64,000 bases of DNA from Mannheimia pernigra (GCF_013377995.1 NZ_CP055305.1:1922001-1986000), one strand, 5' to 3'; counted from the stretch's first letter, positions 8,859-17,207 are shown. Notes: generated from the letters alone by a model not told the origin. Made by a program: numbers and translations.

Positions 8859-9530
8859 TTAAATTTCAATAGGTAGTTGCCAATTAATTGGGGATATTTC
8901 TTTTGAAATCAAGTAATTATTTGCTTTTGAGAAATGTTTACAGCCAAAAAAACCACGATAGGCCGAAAGTGGCGAAGGGTGTGGTGAAGTCAGCACGAAA
9001 TGGCGGTTACGGTCAATAAACTGCCCTTTTTTCTGGGCGTGGCTGCCCCATAAAATAAATACCAAATTATCACGATGTTCATTTAATTGTGCAATCACTT
9101 TATCGGTAAACATTTCCCAACCAATTTGTGAATGCGAGCCTGCTCTGCCCTGTTCTACCGTTAAACTGGTGTTAAGCATAAACACGCCTTGCTTCGCCCA
9201 TTCCACCAAGTAACCGTGGCGAGGAATTTGGAAGCCTGCAATATCGTCCGCTAATTCTTTATACATATTGACTAACGAAGGCGGCGGTGCGACTGGCGGT
9301 TTCACCGAAAATGCTAATCCGTGTGCTTGATTTGGTCCGTGATATGGATCTTGTCCCAAAATCACCACTTTTACATCACTAAACTCAGTTAAGGCAAATG
9401 CACTAAATACCTCACGCTGAGGAGGATATATAGTTTTTCCTAGCAATCGTTCATTATGAACATATTTCAAAATCTGCTGGAAATAGTTTTTTTGCTTTTC
9501 TTCACCTAAGGCTTCAGTCCAAGTTTTCAT
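8859..9530 (-). CDS. ung: Uracil-DNA glycosylase
   Basis: Base-excision repair enzyme that removes uracil from DNA. The family-1 motifs are intact: the water-activating loop VVILGQDPYHGPNQAHGLAF (catalytic Asp in GQDPYHG) and the DNA-intercalation loop HPSPLSAYRGFFGC. I place the start at ATG 9530 (MKTWTEALGEEKQ), giving 223 residues and the usual N-terminus. A GTG at 9542 could add four residues but has no better ribosome site. It ends 23 bases upstream of qmcA in the same direction, so it may be the first gene of an ung-qmcA-nfeD transcript. Confidence 0.96.
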   Translation of the reverse strand: MKTWTEALGEEKQKNYFQQILKYVHNERLLGKTIYPPQREVFSAFALTEFSDVKVVILGQDPYHGPNQAHGLAFSVKPPVAPPPSLVNMYKELADDIAGFQIPRHGYLVEWAKQGVFMLNTSLTVEQGRAGSHSQIGWEMFTDKVIAQLNEHRDNLVFILWGSHAQKKGQFIDRNRHFVLTSPHPSPLSAYRGFFGCKHFSKANNYLISKEISPINWQLPIEI

Positions 9531-9697
9531 AAAAATGCTCACATTTGATTATATTTCATACAAGTAAAATAATTTAAGCGAAAAATGGTTAAATTTTTAT
9601 CGCTTTTTATCTCAAAAAAGGTACAATGATTTTCAAATAAATTTGAATTTTTAAAATTTTTTCGTAATTTTTAATTTCACTCTATAGGAGAACTAAA

Positions 9698-10081
9698 ATG
9701 ATCAAAGGCGTACAAATCACCGAATCAGCAAACAGCAACTTACTAAACTCTTTTTGGTTATTAGATGAAGCTAAAAATGAAGCTCGCTGCTTAGCAGCTA
9801 AAGCAGGCTACCAAGAAGATCAAATCGTTGCCATCAGCGAATTAGGCGACATTGCATATCGTGAAGTTCCTGTGAATGTCGCTCCAACCATTAAAGTAGA
9901 AGGCGGTCAGCACTTAAACGTAAATGTTTTACGCCGTGAAACATTAGAAGATGCCATCCAAAACCCTGAAAAATATCCTCAATTAACGATTCGTGTTTCA
10001 GGTTATGCCGTTCGTTTCAATTCATTAACACCTGAACAGCAACGCGATGTTATTACCCGTACTTTCACTGAAAGCCTATAA
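9698..10081 (+). CDS. grcA: Autonomous glycyl radical cofactor GrcA (YfiD)
   Basis: A 127-residue spare glycyl-radical domain that can restore pyruvate formate-lyase activity after oxygen damage. The C-terminal domain matches the end of PFL: HLNVNVLRRETLEDAIQNP and then RVSGYAVRFNSLTPEQQRDV. Gly in the RVSGYA motif (about residue 107) is the radical site. Length is normal. A clear TATAGGAGAACTAAA ribosome site precedes the ATG. It is a single-gene unit closed by a strong terminator. In relatives it is induced by oxygen limitation or acid stress, but I could not find a clean FNR box here. Confidence 0.96.
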   Translation: MIKGVQITESANSNLLNSFWLLDEAKNEARCLAAKAGYQEDQIVAISELGDIAYREVPVNVAPTIKVEGGQHLNVNVLRRETLEDAIQNPEKYPQLTIRVSGYAVRFNSLTPEQQRDVITRTFTESL

Positions 10082-10101
10082 TAACAGCTTTTAACGCTAA
10101 G

Positions 10102-10128
10102 AAGCACCCACACTGGGTGCTTTTTTTT
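10102..10128 (+). terminator. Terminator after grcA
   Basis: AAGCACCCA (10102-10110) and TGGGTGCTT (10114-10122) form a perfect 9-bp stem with a 3-base loop, followed by a run of T. Confidence 0.92.
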
Positions 10129-10196
10129 ATGCTTATACAAAGCCTTACAAGCGGTCAAAATAGCCGTTAAATTTACAAAAATTTTTAAATAAATTA

Positions 10197-10224
10197 TTGA
10201 CACTGTTTTTTTACCCAGTAAAAT
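10197..10224 (+). promoter_or_regulatory. Sigma-70 promoter of the UmuD-like gene
   Basis: A perfect -35 TTGACA (10197-10202) and a -10 TAAAAT (10219-10224) are separated by 16 bases. The LexA box begins 5 bases downstream, over the expected transcription start. Confidence 0.7.
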
Positions 10225-10228
10225 GCAC

Positions 10229-10244
10229 CTGTATAAAAATACAG
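10229..10244 (+). promoter_or_regulatory. LexA (SOS) box
   Basis: CTGTATAAAAATACAG is a 16-bp match to the gamma-proteobacterial LexA operator CTGT-N8-ACAG with an A/T centre. It is placed immediately after the -10 element and 16 bases before the UmuD-like start codon, so it should repress this promoter until DNA damage. It is the only convincing LexA box I found in the window. Confidence 0.85.
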
Positions 10245-10259
10245 AAAAAGGATTCTGCA

Positions 10260-10718
10260 ATGGCTTCATTAAAACAAATTTCAACTCAAGCGTTATCACA
10301 CCAAGCTATTCCACTTTATCGGGACTTTAATAGCAACCGTTCTGTAAAACTCGATCTTAATTCATTATGTATTAAACGTCCGACAGATACATTTTTTATT
10401 CATATTAAAAATCCAAATTTAATTGCCTGGGGAATTGAGCTTGATGATTTACTCATTGTCGAAAAGACCGATCAATATTTAGTTAATGATTTATTAGTTC
10501 TTGAGAAAAATGGTGAATACAAATTCTACCAATTCTTTAATGAAATTAAGAACGAACAAGACATTAATGAAAAAATATTATTTTCATTAGAGATCAGCGA
10601 GAAAAACCTGAGAATTACAGATTGGAGCGAAGTGAGCATCTCTGGTGTAATCACAAATGTTGTGCATCAAATGCGTACTCGTGGAACATTTACACAGACT
10701 AAGCTACCTGCAGCCTAA
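10260..10718 (+). CDS. UmuD-like protein lacking the catalytic serine and lysine, SOS-controlled
   Basis: A 152-residue protein whose whole length aligns with UmuD (LexA/S24 fold). VKLDLNSLCIKRPTDTFFIHI matches the UmuD strand before the active site, WGIELDDLLIVEK matches GISDGDLLIVDS, and ISGVITNVVHQMR matches the UmuD C-terminus. The active-site GDSM is replaced by NPNL (residues 51-54), so the nucleophilic Ser is Asn. The Lys of the dyad is replaced in GEYKFYQF (85-92). The N-terminal Cys-Gly cleavage site is not recognisable either. It should therefore not self-cleave. A frame opening 21 codons earlier lacks a ribosome site; AAAAAGGA supports ATG 10260. No umuC is nearby. Function is unknown; a role in DNA-damage response is inferred from the LexA box. 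Confidence 0.78.
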   Translation: MASLKQISTQALSHQAIPLYRDFNSNRSVKLDLNSLCIKRPTDTFFIHIKNPNLIAWGIELDDLLIVEKTDQYLVNDLLVLEKNGEYKFYQFFNEIKNEQDINEKILFSLEISEKNLRITDWSEVSISGVITNVVHQMRTRGTFTQTKLPAA

Positions 10719-10781
10719 ATAATAAACGAAAAAGGCACTTCATTTAAATTTAGCCTTGTTCTTATAATTATAAAGTAAAGA

Positions 10782-11351
10782 TTAAATTATTCGGCGAGAC
10801 TGAGTGTAAGTTCTTGACCAGTAGCTTTCTGATAATGAACTGGTAGTCACACCACGGCTAGAACTGGCGTGAACAAATTTACCGTGACCAATATAAACAC
10901 CAACGTGGTTATTTTTACGAAAGAAAACTAAATCGCCTGGACGTAAATCTGATTTTGAAATTGAACGACCAAGGCTACGTTGCTCTGCAGTTGTTCGGGG
11001 TACATATTTATTGAAGGCTTTGTCCATTACTTCACGGACAAACGCAGAGCAATCAATACCTGCTTTAGTTGTGCCGCCCATACGATAACGTGTACCAGCC
11101 CAATTACGATAAACATAATTAATACGACTTACACTGTTAGAAGGCTGTTCTAAACGAGGGGAATTCTTAGGGAGTTTTTTTGAGATAGAATGCTGAGATA
11201 ATCTTTCTGCCTTACTTGCAATAATTTTATTTGGTATGGCTTTCTTTGTGCTTAAACTAGCGACGGCAGTGGAAGAATAAATGCCCCCAAAAGCAAAAAT
11301 GAAAATAATAAATAACGGTTTTATAATTGTGACAAAAAGGGGGCTCTTCAT
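10782..11351 (-). CDS. NlpC/P60 family cell-wall endopeptidase (MepS/NlpC-like)
   Basis: A 189-residue exported protein. The N-terminal hydrophobic segment (about residues 7-30) is a signal peptide or anchor; I see no lipobox. The C-terminal NlpC/P60 domain starts at about residue 80 with NWAGTRYRMGGTTKAGIDCSAFV, where Cys in DCSAF is the nucleophile. It continues with LRPGDLVFFRKNNHVGVYIG (catalytic His) and the HASSSRGV strand. Enzymes of this type cut peptide cross-links or stem peptides of peptidoglycan in the periplasm. Which E. coli paralogue it corresponds to (MepS, NlpC or YafL) cannot be decided by eye. Confidence 0.88.
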   Translation of the reverse strand: MKSPLFVTIIKPLFIIFIFAFGGIYSSTAVASLSTKKAIPNKIIASKAERLSQHSISKKLPKNSPRLEQPSNSVSRINYVYRNWAGTRYRMGGTTKAGIDCSAFVREVMDKAFNKYVPRTTAEQRSLGRSISKSDLRPGDLVFFRKNNHVGVYIGHGKFVHASSSRGVTTSSLSESYWSRTYTQSRRII

Positions 11352-11432
11352 AATTAATATCTCATCTCGCTAGAACAATATAAAAAACAAATGTCTGGAT
11401 TGCTCTAGACAGACTAATCTGACCTATACAAC

Positions 11433-12278
11433 CTATTTTAGTTCTAAGGTGCGAAGAAATTTTATTTCATCTGCCCAAATTTCAGGCGAAGTTGTCTCTA
11501 AAATAAGTGGAATGCGATCGAAATTTGGGTTTTGCATAATAAATGCAAATACTTCTGTACCAATTGTGCCTTCTTTTAAAGTATGATGCCTATCCACTCG
11601 GCTACCTAATGACGTTTTTGAGCCATTTAAGTGCATACCTCTTAAATAATCAAAACCAACTGTTTGGTTAAAATCGTTAAATACGTTTTCACTTCTTTCG
11701 TACGAACTAATATCATAACCCGCAGAAAATAAATGACAGGTATCTAAACATACCCCGACTCGGCTTTTATCTTCTATTTGTTCAATAATGTTTGCTAAAT
11801 GGTCAAAATGCCACCCCAAATTAGAACCCTGCCCTGCCGTATTTTCAATTACGGCAATAACATTTGGCACAGCCTCCACTGCAATATTGATAGATTCTGC
11901 AATTCTAGCCAAACAATCCAATTCTGAAATTTTCTTTAGGTGTGAGCCTGGATGGAAGTTCAGTAATTTTAAACCAAGCTGATTAGCTCTTGCCATCTCA
12001 TCAATAAATGCAGTGCGAGACTTTTCTAATGCCTCTGCTTCTGGGCTACCTAAATTAATCAAATAGCTATCGTGTGGTAAAATCTGTTCTGCTGAAAAAT
12101 GGTGTGCTGCACAAAACCGCTTAAATTTTTCAATCGTATCGGCATTGAGTGGTGGTGCTTGCCACTGACGTTGGTTTTTAGTAAATAATGCAAAGGCGTT
12201 TGCTTCAATTTCTACTGAACGAAGAACCGCCTTTTCTACACCACCTGAAGCACTCACGTGTGCACCAATATATTTCAT
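11433..12278 (-). CDS. nfo: Endonuclease IV (AP endonuclease)
   Basis: DNA-repair enzyme that cuts 5' of abasic sites and needs three metal ions. The 281-residue protein starts MKYIGAHVSASGGVEKAV, as in the family. It shows NFHPGSHL, the metal-binding VIENTAGQGSNLGWHFDHLANII segment, VGVCLDTCHLFSAGYDI, MHLNGSK and DRHHTLKEGTIG, and the ending IPLILETTSPE. All the metal ligands expected from Nfo are in place. It is divergent from the TorD-like gene with only about 57 bases between the starts. Confidence 0.97.
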   Translation of the reverse strand: MKYIGAHVSASGGVEKAVLRSVEIEANAFALFTKNQRQWQAPPLNADTIEKFKRFCAAHHFSAEQILPHDSYLINLGSPEAEALEKSRTAFIDEMARANQLGLKLLNFHPGSHLKKISELDCLARIAESINIAVEAVPNVIAVIENTAGQGSNLGWHFDHLANIIEQIEDKSRVGVCLDTCHLFSAGYDISSYERSENVFNDFNQTVGFDYLRGMHLNGSKTSLGSRVDRHHTLKEGTIGTEVFAFIMQNPNFDRIPLILETTSPEIWADEIKFLRTLELK

Positions 12279-12335
12279 TCTGTCCTCTCTTATGTTCTGC
12301 TATACTAATAGCACTTTAATTCTCAATCTAAGACT

Positions 12336-12902
12336 ATGAGCGAAATAACCATTAACGATTTTTCACTACTTTGCCGCCTGTTCGGCAATTTATTTTACCG
12401 CAACCCAACAGATCCCATTCTAGCAGGCACATTTAACTGGCTTGCTCAAGGCGGATTACGCCAACACTGGGCATTAAGCACCGATGCACAAAGCGAAAAT
12501 GCATTGAATATTTTGCAAAAGAGTGCTAACCCTACGCAATTAGAAACAAGCTATCAAGCACTTTTTGCAGAAAATGGGGCTATTGCTACAACAATTTCAG
12601 CCTATGGTTTATCCGTTGCAGATTTTGTCGCATTTCGTCAAGAACGAGCAATGCCTGAATTAGAAAAGGAAGATCATATTGCATTATTACTTTTAACCGC
12701 TTCGTGGATTGAAGATAATCTAGATTCTACCCTCGCACAAAAAGCATTGTTTGAGCAATTTTTACTCCCTTGTATCAGTCAGTTCTTAGGCAAAGTTGAA
12801 GCCTTTGATAGCGGATTTTATAAGGCACTTGCGCAATTATCTCGTGATGCCCTAAGCGCAATGGCTGATGAGCTTGAAGAATGCGAGCAAGCATCAGTAT
12901 AA
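12336..12902 (+). CDS. TorD/DmsD family chaperone-like protein (YcdY type)
   Basis: An all-helical cytosolic protein of 188 residues in the TorD-like family, whose members bind twin-arginine signal peptides or help insert metal cofactors into redox enzymes. Visible features are the N-terminal LLCRLFGNLFYRNPTDPIL segment, the YQALFAENGAIATTISAYGLS loop equivalent to the family's Y-x-x-LF motif, and the EKEDHIALLLLTASWIE helix corresponding to the conserved E-x-D-H-I/L-x motif. It is closest in look to YcdY-type members rather than TorD or DmsD themselves. No redox enzyme gene is adjacent, so its client is unknown. Confidence 0.8.
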   Translation: MSEITINDFSLLCRLFGNLFYRNPTDPILAGTFNWLAQGGLRQHWALSTDAQSENALNILQKSANPTQLETSYQALFAENGAIATTISAYGLSVADFVAFRQERAMPELEKEDHIALLLLTASWIEDNLDSTLAQKALFEQFLLPCISQFLGKVEAFDSGFYKALAQLSRDALSAMADELEECEQASV

Positions 12903-12933
12903 TAAACAACCACTTCAATTAGAGGATTTGGAT

Positions 12934-13314
12934 ATGAACATAGTAAAATTGAGTTTACCGCTCTCGCTTTCATTCATATTAACTGCGTGTATATTCACGC
13001 CTGAACAACAAGCTGAACGCCGAGCAAAACAAGTACGAGCAGAACAAGATTTACAGGTGCAACTGGCAAAAAAGTGTGATGCAGAAACGGCGGAGCTCCT
13101 ATATCAACAATTTAATCCACCCCTAAGCCAAACAGAGAAAGAAGAAGCGGCATTTAAAAAACGTTATGCTAAAGCAGTGAATGATCCGATGTTTCAAGCT
13201 TGTTACAAAATGGCTTGGCAAAACTATAAGTCACAATTAGAGCTGGAAGAAATACGTTGGAATTATGATAGAGAGCGATATTGGGGCATACCTTACTGCT
13301 ATTATTGCTGGTAA
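12934..13314 (+). CDS. Small predicted lipoprotein, function unknown
   Basis: A 126-residue protein beginning at ATG 12934, behind AGAGGATTTGG. The same frame is open for 22 more codons upstream, but those overlap the previous gene and lack a lipoprotein signal. The N-terminus MNIVKLSLPLSLSFILTAC is a lipoprotein signal with lipobox LTAC (Cys about residue 19). The mature part is rich in Glu, Lys, Arg and Gln and probably helical. It contains a YAKAVNDPMFQACYKMAWQN segment and ends in an aromatic, Cys-containing tail (YWGIPYCYYCW). I do not recognise the family. The preceding TorD-like gene ends 31 bases upstream. Confidence 0.72.
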   Translation: MNIVKLSLPLSLSFILTACIFTPEQQAERRAKQVRAEQDLQVQLAKKCDAETAELLYQQFNPPLSQTEKEEAAFKKRYAKAVNDPMFQACYKMAWQNYKSQLELEEIRWNYDRERYWGIPYCYYCW

Positions 13315-13324
13315 GTCTGAGCGT

Positions 13325-13371
13325 ACAAGCGGTCATTTTTTGCAAAAAATTAACTAAAAATGACCGCTTGT
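13325..13371. terminator. Inverted uptake-signal pair acting as terminator
   Basis: ACAAGCGGTCATTTTTT and its inverted copy AAAAATGACCGCTTGT face each other around a short A-rich loop. They lie between two convergent genes (the lipoprotein and the DUF2057 protein), as expected for a terminator made from two DNA-uptake signals. Confidence 0.75.
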
Positions 13372-13385
13372 TGATTAGAATAGAA

Positions 13386-13994
13386 TTATTTTACGTTTTT
13401 TTCCACCCAATCTAGGAAACGTTTTTGCGTTTGTTTATCTGCTTTTTGGAATAAAAGCTGTAATTCAGATTCTGAAACTTTGTTTGTATCTACAACAATT
13501 TGTCCTTTTGCTTCAAGTGGTGCAGTCGCAAACGTTTTAACAGACGCTACTTTTTTAGCTAAATTATATTTGCTTAGATTTTCTTCCACTCTGGTTTTTG
13601 CTAAAAAGCCTTCACCTTTTAACAAGTCTTGCTTATGGGAAATCACTTTTCCAGAATCTGTTTTAATGGTGATTGCTTGATTCTCTTGGAATTTGCGAAG
13701 ATCCAACTTTGAGCTCAATCTTGGTATTTCAATCTTGGCATTTTCTGCTGTTCCTTGAAAGGTCAAAATAATTTGCTCTGACGTAAAGAAATCGTCGCCA
13801 ATTGTTCCAGCCACTTCCACTACCACTTGGTGAGTTTTATTTTCACTTATTTGTACTGAAGTAGTGCCTACTTTCATCTTTTTTCCATCCAACGCTAAAA
13901 TTTCTACCATTGGTGAGGAACTTAATGTACCCGCTACCCCGATAGAACTTACCGCTAAAGTCGCGATCGCTAATGCCATTTTGGTTAATTTCAT
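13386..13994 (-). CDS. DUF2057 / YccT (UPF0319) family periplasmic protein
   Basis: A 202-residue exported protein. The N-terminal signal MKLTKMALAIATLAVSSIGVAG probably ends at about residue 22. The mature part begins with the family pattern SSPMVEILALDGKKM (compare E. coli YccT), includes HQVVVEVAG and IILTFQG strands, and closes with LQLLFQKADKQTQKRFLDWVEK, the typical DUF2057 C-terminus. Length is in the family range. The role of this family is not established; E. coli YccT has been reported to affect curli production. It is a single gene convergent with the lipoprotein. Confidence 0.86.
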   Translation of the reverse strand: MKLTKMALAIATLAVSSIGVAGTLSSSPMVEILALDGKKMKVGTTSVQISENKTHQVVVEVAGTIGDDFFTSEQIILTFQGTAENAKIEIPRLSSKLDLRKFQENQAITIKTDSGKVISHKQDLLKGEGFLAKTRVEENLSKYNLAKKVASVKTFATAPLEAKGQIVVDTNKVSESELQLLFQKADKQTQKRFLDWVEKNVK

Positions 13995-14120
13995 TTCAAA
14001 CTCCTAACATAATAAATCGTGCCTATCCTATGCTAATTTGAATAGAAATAGCAATGTTTTATTTGATTTGTTATTGAATTTGCTTATTATAGGCGTAATT
14101 TATTTAACTGGAACAAAACT

Positions 14121-15026
14121 ATGAGTGATGAACAGCAAAGTGTAAATATCAATACAACGGAAAAATCAGAAAAAAAATCCATTTTACACACGCTATTTGG
14201 TAATCTTTTTCAAAATGAGCCTAAAAACCGTGAAGATTTAGTTGAGGTAATCCGAGATTCTGTCGAAAACGAGCTAATTGACAGTGCAACCAAAGAGATG
14301 CTTGAAGGTGTAATGGAGATCTCTGAATTGCGTGTTCGCGATATTATGATTCCCCGCTCACAAATTGTATTTATTGATGCTAATGAGCCTTTAGAAACCT
14401 TTATTGATGTGATTGTTGAGTCTGCACACTCTCGCTTCCCTGTTGTGCGTGACGAGAAAGATACAATCGAAGGCATTCTCCACTCAAAAGATTTACTCAA
14501 ATTCCTACGCTCTGATTCTGAGCCATTTAATCTGCAAGAAATCCTTCGCCCTGCCGTTATTGTGCCAGAAAGTAAACGATTAGACAGGATGTTAAAAGAA
14601 TTCCGCTCTGAGCGTTTTCATATGGCAATCGTCGTAGATGAATTTGGAGCAGTATCAGGTTTAGTGACGATTGAAGACATCCTTGAACAAATTGTTGGTG
14701 ATATTGATGATGAGTTCGACGAAGAAGAAGTGACACCCATTCGCCAACTTTCAAGACACACTTATGCCGTGTTGCCCCTCACTGATATTAAGAGATTCAA
14801 TGAGTTTTTCTATACTCACTTTAACGATGAAGAGGCAGACACCATTGGTGGGCTTGTAATGAAAGCCTTTGGCTACTTCCCTAAACAAGGCGAACAAATT
14901 GAGTTAGATGGGCTAGAATTTAAGGTGACTTCTGCAAATAGCCGCCAGTTAATTCAGCTACGAGTGACCTTTTCCGATGAACACTTAGAGAAAATGGAAC
15001 AACGTTCGCAAAGCGAAGAAGAATAA
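14121..15026 (+). CDS. corC: CorC family protein with tandem CBS domains (YbeX)
   Basis: A 301-residue soluble protein linked to magnesium/cobalt resistance in enterobacteria. An acidic N-terminal segment (NREDLVEVIRDSVENELID, then MLEGVMEISELRVRDIMIPRSQIV) leads to two CBS domains (about residues 70-190, containing SRFPVVRDEKDTIEGILHSKDLL and MAIVVDEFGAVSGLVTIEDI). The C-terminal CorC/HlyC domain (about 205-290) includes DEEADTIGGLVMKAFGYFP. It lacks the membrane DUF21 part found in larger relatives, which is normal for CorC. The next gene is lnt, the same order as in E. coli. Confidence 0.93.
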   Translation: MSDEQQSVNINTTEKSEKKSILHTLFGNLFQNEPKNREDLVEVIRDSVENELIDSATKEMLEGVMEISELRVRDIMIPRSQIVFIDANEPLETFIDVIVESAHSRFPVVRDEKDTIEGILHSKDLLKFLRSDSEPFNLQEILRPAVIVPESKRLDRMLKEFRSERFHMAIVVDEFGAVSGLVTIEDILEQIVGDIDDEFDEEEVTPIRQLSRHTYAVLPLTDIKRFNEFFYTHFNDEEADTIGGLVMKAFGYFPKQGEQIELDGLEFKVTSANSRQLIQLRVTFSDEHLEKMEQRSQSEEE

Positions 15027-15039
15027 TCGATAATTTAAA

Positions 15040-15065
15040 AAGGCACCTTTAGACGTGCCCTCTTA
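15040..15065 (+). terminator. Weak hairpin between corC and lnt
   Basis: GGCAC (15042-15046) pairs with GTGCC (15055-15059), with A-rich sequence before and a broken T-rich stretch after. It may reduce read-through from corC into lnt, or terminate weakly in the opposite direction. Confidence 0.35.
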
Positions 15066-15078
15066 TTTACTTAACTAG

Positions 15079-16587
15079 ATGATGAATTTTGCAAAAAATC
15101 CCCCAATTTTAACCGCTTGTATTACGGCTCTGTTGCTAGGGGCATTAGGTACTCTTGCCTACTCCCCTTTTGATATTTGGATCATTGCTTTTGTTTCAAG
15201 TACTGGCTTAATGTGGGCAGCCACACTTGAACACAAAAAAACAGCATTATGGGCAACATTTGCTTGGTCTATCGGTTATTTCTGCACTGGTGTGAACTGG
15301 GTGTCCGTGAGTATGACTCAATTTGGTGGCATACCAGTTACGCTAAGCTATCTCGCTGTTTTGCTACTGGCTTGCTATTTAGCCATTTATAATTTGCTCT
15401 TTAGCTTTCTCTCATACAAACTCAAGCTAAATAATCCGTTTGCTCTTGCGGCCATTTTCACTTTCACCGAATATTTACGTGGCGCGGTATTTACTGGCTT
15501 TCCTTGGTTACAATTTGGTTATAGTTTGATTGATAGCCCATTTGCGGGCATTGCCCCCATTTTCGGGGTAGAGGGATTAACTTTCCTTGTCATAGTAACA
15601 AGTAGCTATTTAGTCAATATAGTGAAAAAAGAGTGTCGCATTGCTTCGTCCTTTGCCATACTATCGGTCATTCTTTCGATAAGCGTTGCCACTCGTTTTC
15701 TCAACTTTGTGCAAATTAATGAAGAAAAACAACCGCTTGTCATAAGTCTAGTGCAAGGCAATATTGAGCAGAAAATGAAATGGGATCCGAAGCATTTTAA
15801 CCATAGCGTTCAAACCTACGAACAATTAATTCTGCCCCATTTAGACAGCAGCGATGTCATTATTCTGCCTGAATCTGCGATTCCTTCTCTTGAAAATCAA
15901 ATTGTTGGCATTTTAGAGGCCTGGGATAATCTCTCTTATCAAAACAATAGCGAGATTATCATCGGCACACTCTATGAAAATGAAAAACAAGAATTATTTA
16001 ACAGTGCAGTACTATTAGGGCAAGATAAGGCTTATGATTTACACAAAAATGAACGCTATAACAAGCACCATCTCGTCCCATTTGGCGAATATGTGCCATT
16101 CGGCTCAATATTAAATTGGATGCGAGAAGTCTTTATTCTGCCGATCAATCTTTCGCAAGGTCATTTTATTCAAAACCCCATTATTGCTAAAAATCATCGT
16201 TTTAATCTGGCAATCTGCTATGAAATTATTTTTGGTCATCAAGTTCAACAAAACCAAAAAAGCCAGAATGCGGATTATCTCTTAACCATTACAAATGATG
16301 CCTGGTTCGGTTCAAGTATCGGTCCTTGGCAACATTTCCAAATAGCAAGAATGCGAGCTTTAGAACTAGGCAAACCGCTTTTACGTGCGGCAAATACTGG
16401 CATTACTGCAGTTGTTGATCCGAGAGGGAAAGTGGTACATCAACTACCGCAATTCACTGCTGATGTACTTACTGCAACCATTCAGCCAACCAAAGGCGAT
16501 ACGCCTTTCAAACAATTTGGCACTTGGTTGATTTATGGGCTAAGTCTGCTCTGTTTTATCGGCAGCTTACTGTTGAGAAAGAAATAA
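15079..16587 (+). CDS. lnt: Apolipoprotein N-acyltransferase
   Basis: Inner-membrane enzyme that adds the third acyl chain to the N-terminal Cys of lipoproteins, the last step of their maturation. The 502-residue protein has six or seven N-terminal membrane helices (to about residue 210), a periplasmic nitrilase-type domain and a final C-terminal helix. The catalytic Glu-Lys-Cys triad is visible: ILPESAIPS (Glu), NKHHLVPFGEYVPFG (Lys in the preceding segment) and FNLAICYEIIFG (Cys). Two adjacent ATG codons (15079 and 15082) are possible starts. It follows corC, as in enterobacteria. Confidence 0.95.
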   Translation: MMNFAKNPPILTACITALLLGALGTLAYSPFDIWIIAFVSSTGLMWAATLEHKKTALWATFAWSIGYFCTGVNWVSVSMTQFGGIPVTLSYLAVLLLACYLAIYNLLFSFLSYKLKLNNPFALAAIFTFTEYLRGAVFTGFPWLQFGYSLIDSPFAGIAPIFGVEGLTFLVIVTSSYLVNIVKKECRIASSFAILSVILSISVATRFLNFVQINEEKQPLVISLVQGNIEQKMKWDPKHFNHSVQTYEQLILPHLDSSDVIILPESAIPSLENQIVGILEAWDNLSYQNNSEIIIGTLYENEKQELFNSAVLLGQDKAYDLHKNERYNKHHLVPFGEYVPFGSILNWMREVFILPINLSQGHFIQNPIIAKNHRFNLAICYEIIFGHQVQQNQKSQNADYLLTITNDAWFGSSIGPWQHFQIARMRALELGKPLLRAANTGITAVVDPRGKVVHQLPQFTADVLTATIQPTKGDTPFKQFGTWLIYGLSLLCFIGSLLLRKK

Positions 16588-16589
16588 AA

Positions 16590-16626
16590 AATCCCCTTAG
16601 AATGCTAAATTCTAAGGGGATTTTTT
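16590..16626. terminator. Strong bidirectional terminator between lnt and ribH
   Basis: AATCCCCTTAGAAT (16590-16603) and ATTCTAAGGGGATT (16609-16622) form a perfect 14-bp stem, with T-runs on both strands. It serves lnt (+) and the rib operon (-). Confidence 0.92.
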
Positions 16627-16637
16627 AAGCAATCAAA

Positions 16638-17099
16638 CTATAATGCCTTTAATAGGTTAGCCATTTCGATCGCAACCATTGCACACTCTTCGCCTTTATT
16701 GCCTGCTTTAGTGCCTGAACGTTCAATCGCTTGCTCTAGATTTTCTACCGTTAAAATACCGTTGATAATTGGCACGCCCGTTTCTAATGCCGTAGTGCTG
16801 ATCCCCTTTGCAGATTCATTTACCACCACATCATAATGGCTAGTTGCACCACGCACCACCGCACCTAAACAGATAATCGCATCATATTTACCACTTTGTG
16901 CCATTTTTTTCGCCGCAATCGAAATCTCTAATGCCCCTGGCACCCAAACGGTGTCAATGTTTTCTGCCTCTACACCGTGACGCAATAGCTTATCAATCGC
17001 ACCATTTAATAGCTGATCGATAAAAATTTTATGCCAATTAGTTGCCACGATACCAAATTTTAAGCCTGTTGCAATATAGTTACCTTGAAATGTTGCCAT
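16638..17099 (-). CDS. ribH: 6,7-dimethyl-8-ribityllumazine synthase
   Basis: Condenses 3,4-dihydroxybutanone phosphate with the pyrimidine precursor to make lumazine, the penultimate step of riboflavin synthesis. The 153-residue protein has the normal length and motifs: VATNWHKIFIDQLLNGA, VWVPGALEISIAAKKMAQSG, IICLGAVVRGATSHYDVVVN (catalytic His in TSHYD) and the closing NKGEECAMVAIEMANLL. It is the last gene of the four-gene rib operon, about 108 bases after ribBA. In that gap lies one uptake signal, and no terminator. (The same protein is called RibE in E. coli nomenclature.). Confidence 0.97.
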   Translation of the reverse strand: MATFQGNYIATGLKFGIVATNWHKIFIDQLLNGAIDKLLRHGVEAENIDTVWVPGALEISIAAKKMAQSGKYDAIICLGAVVRGATSHYDVVVNESAKGISTTALETGVPIINGILTVENLEQAIERSGTKAGNKGEECAMVAIEMANLLKAL

Positions 17100-17207
17100 T
17101 GTTTGTTTTCCTTACTTTAAAAATAAATTTGATATTTCAATTAAGAGCGACAAGCGGTCATTTTTCACTAAATGTTTGCAAATTACCCTTGTACCAGAGA
17201 ATTTTCA

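Noticed and set aside
12868..12933. Upstream start for the small lipoprotein
   Set aside because: The extra 22 residues overlap the TorD-like gene and would hide the lipoprotein signal; ATG 12934 has the ribosome site.
13325..13371. Paired ACAAGCGGTC repeats as a CRISPR or transposon end
   Set aside because: The repeats are the Pasteurellaceae uptake signal, occur in inverted pairs rather than regular direct arrays, and have no cas or transposase gene nearby.
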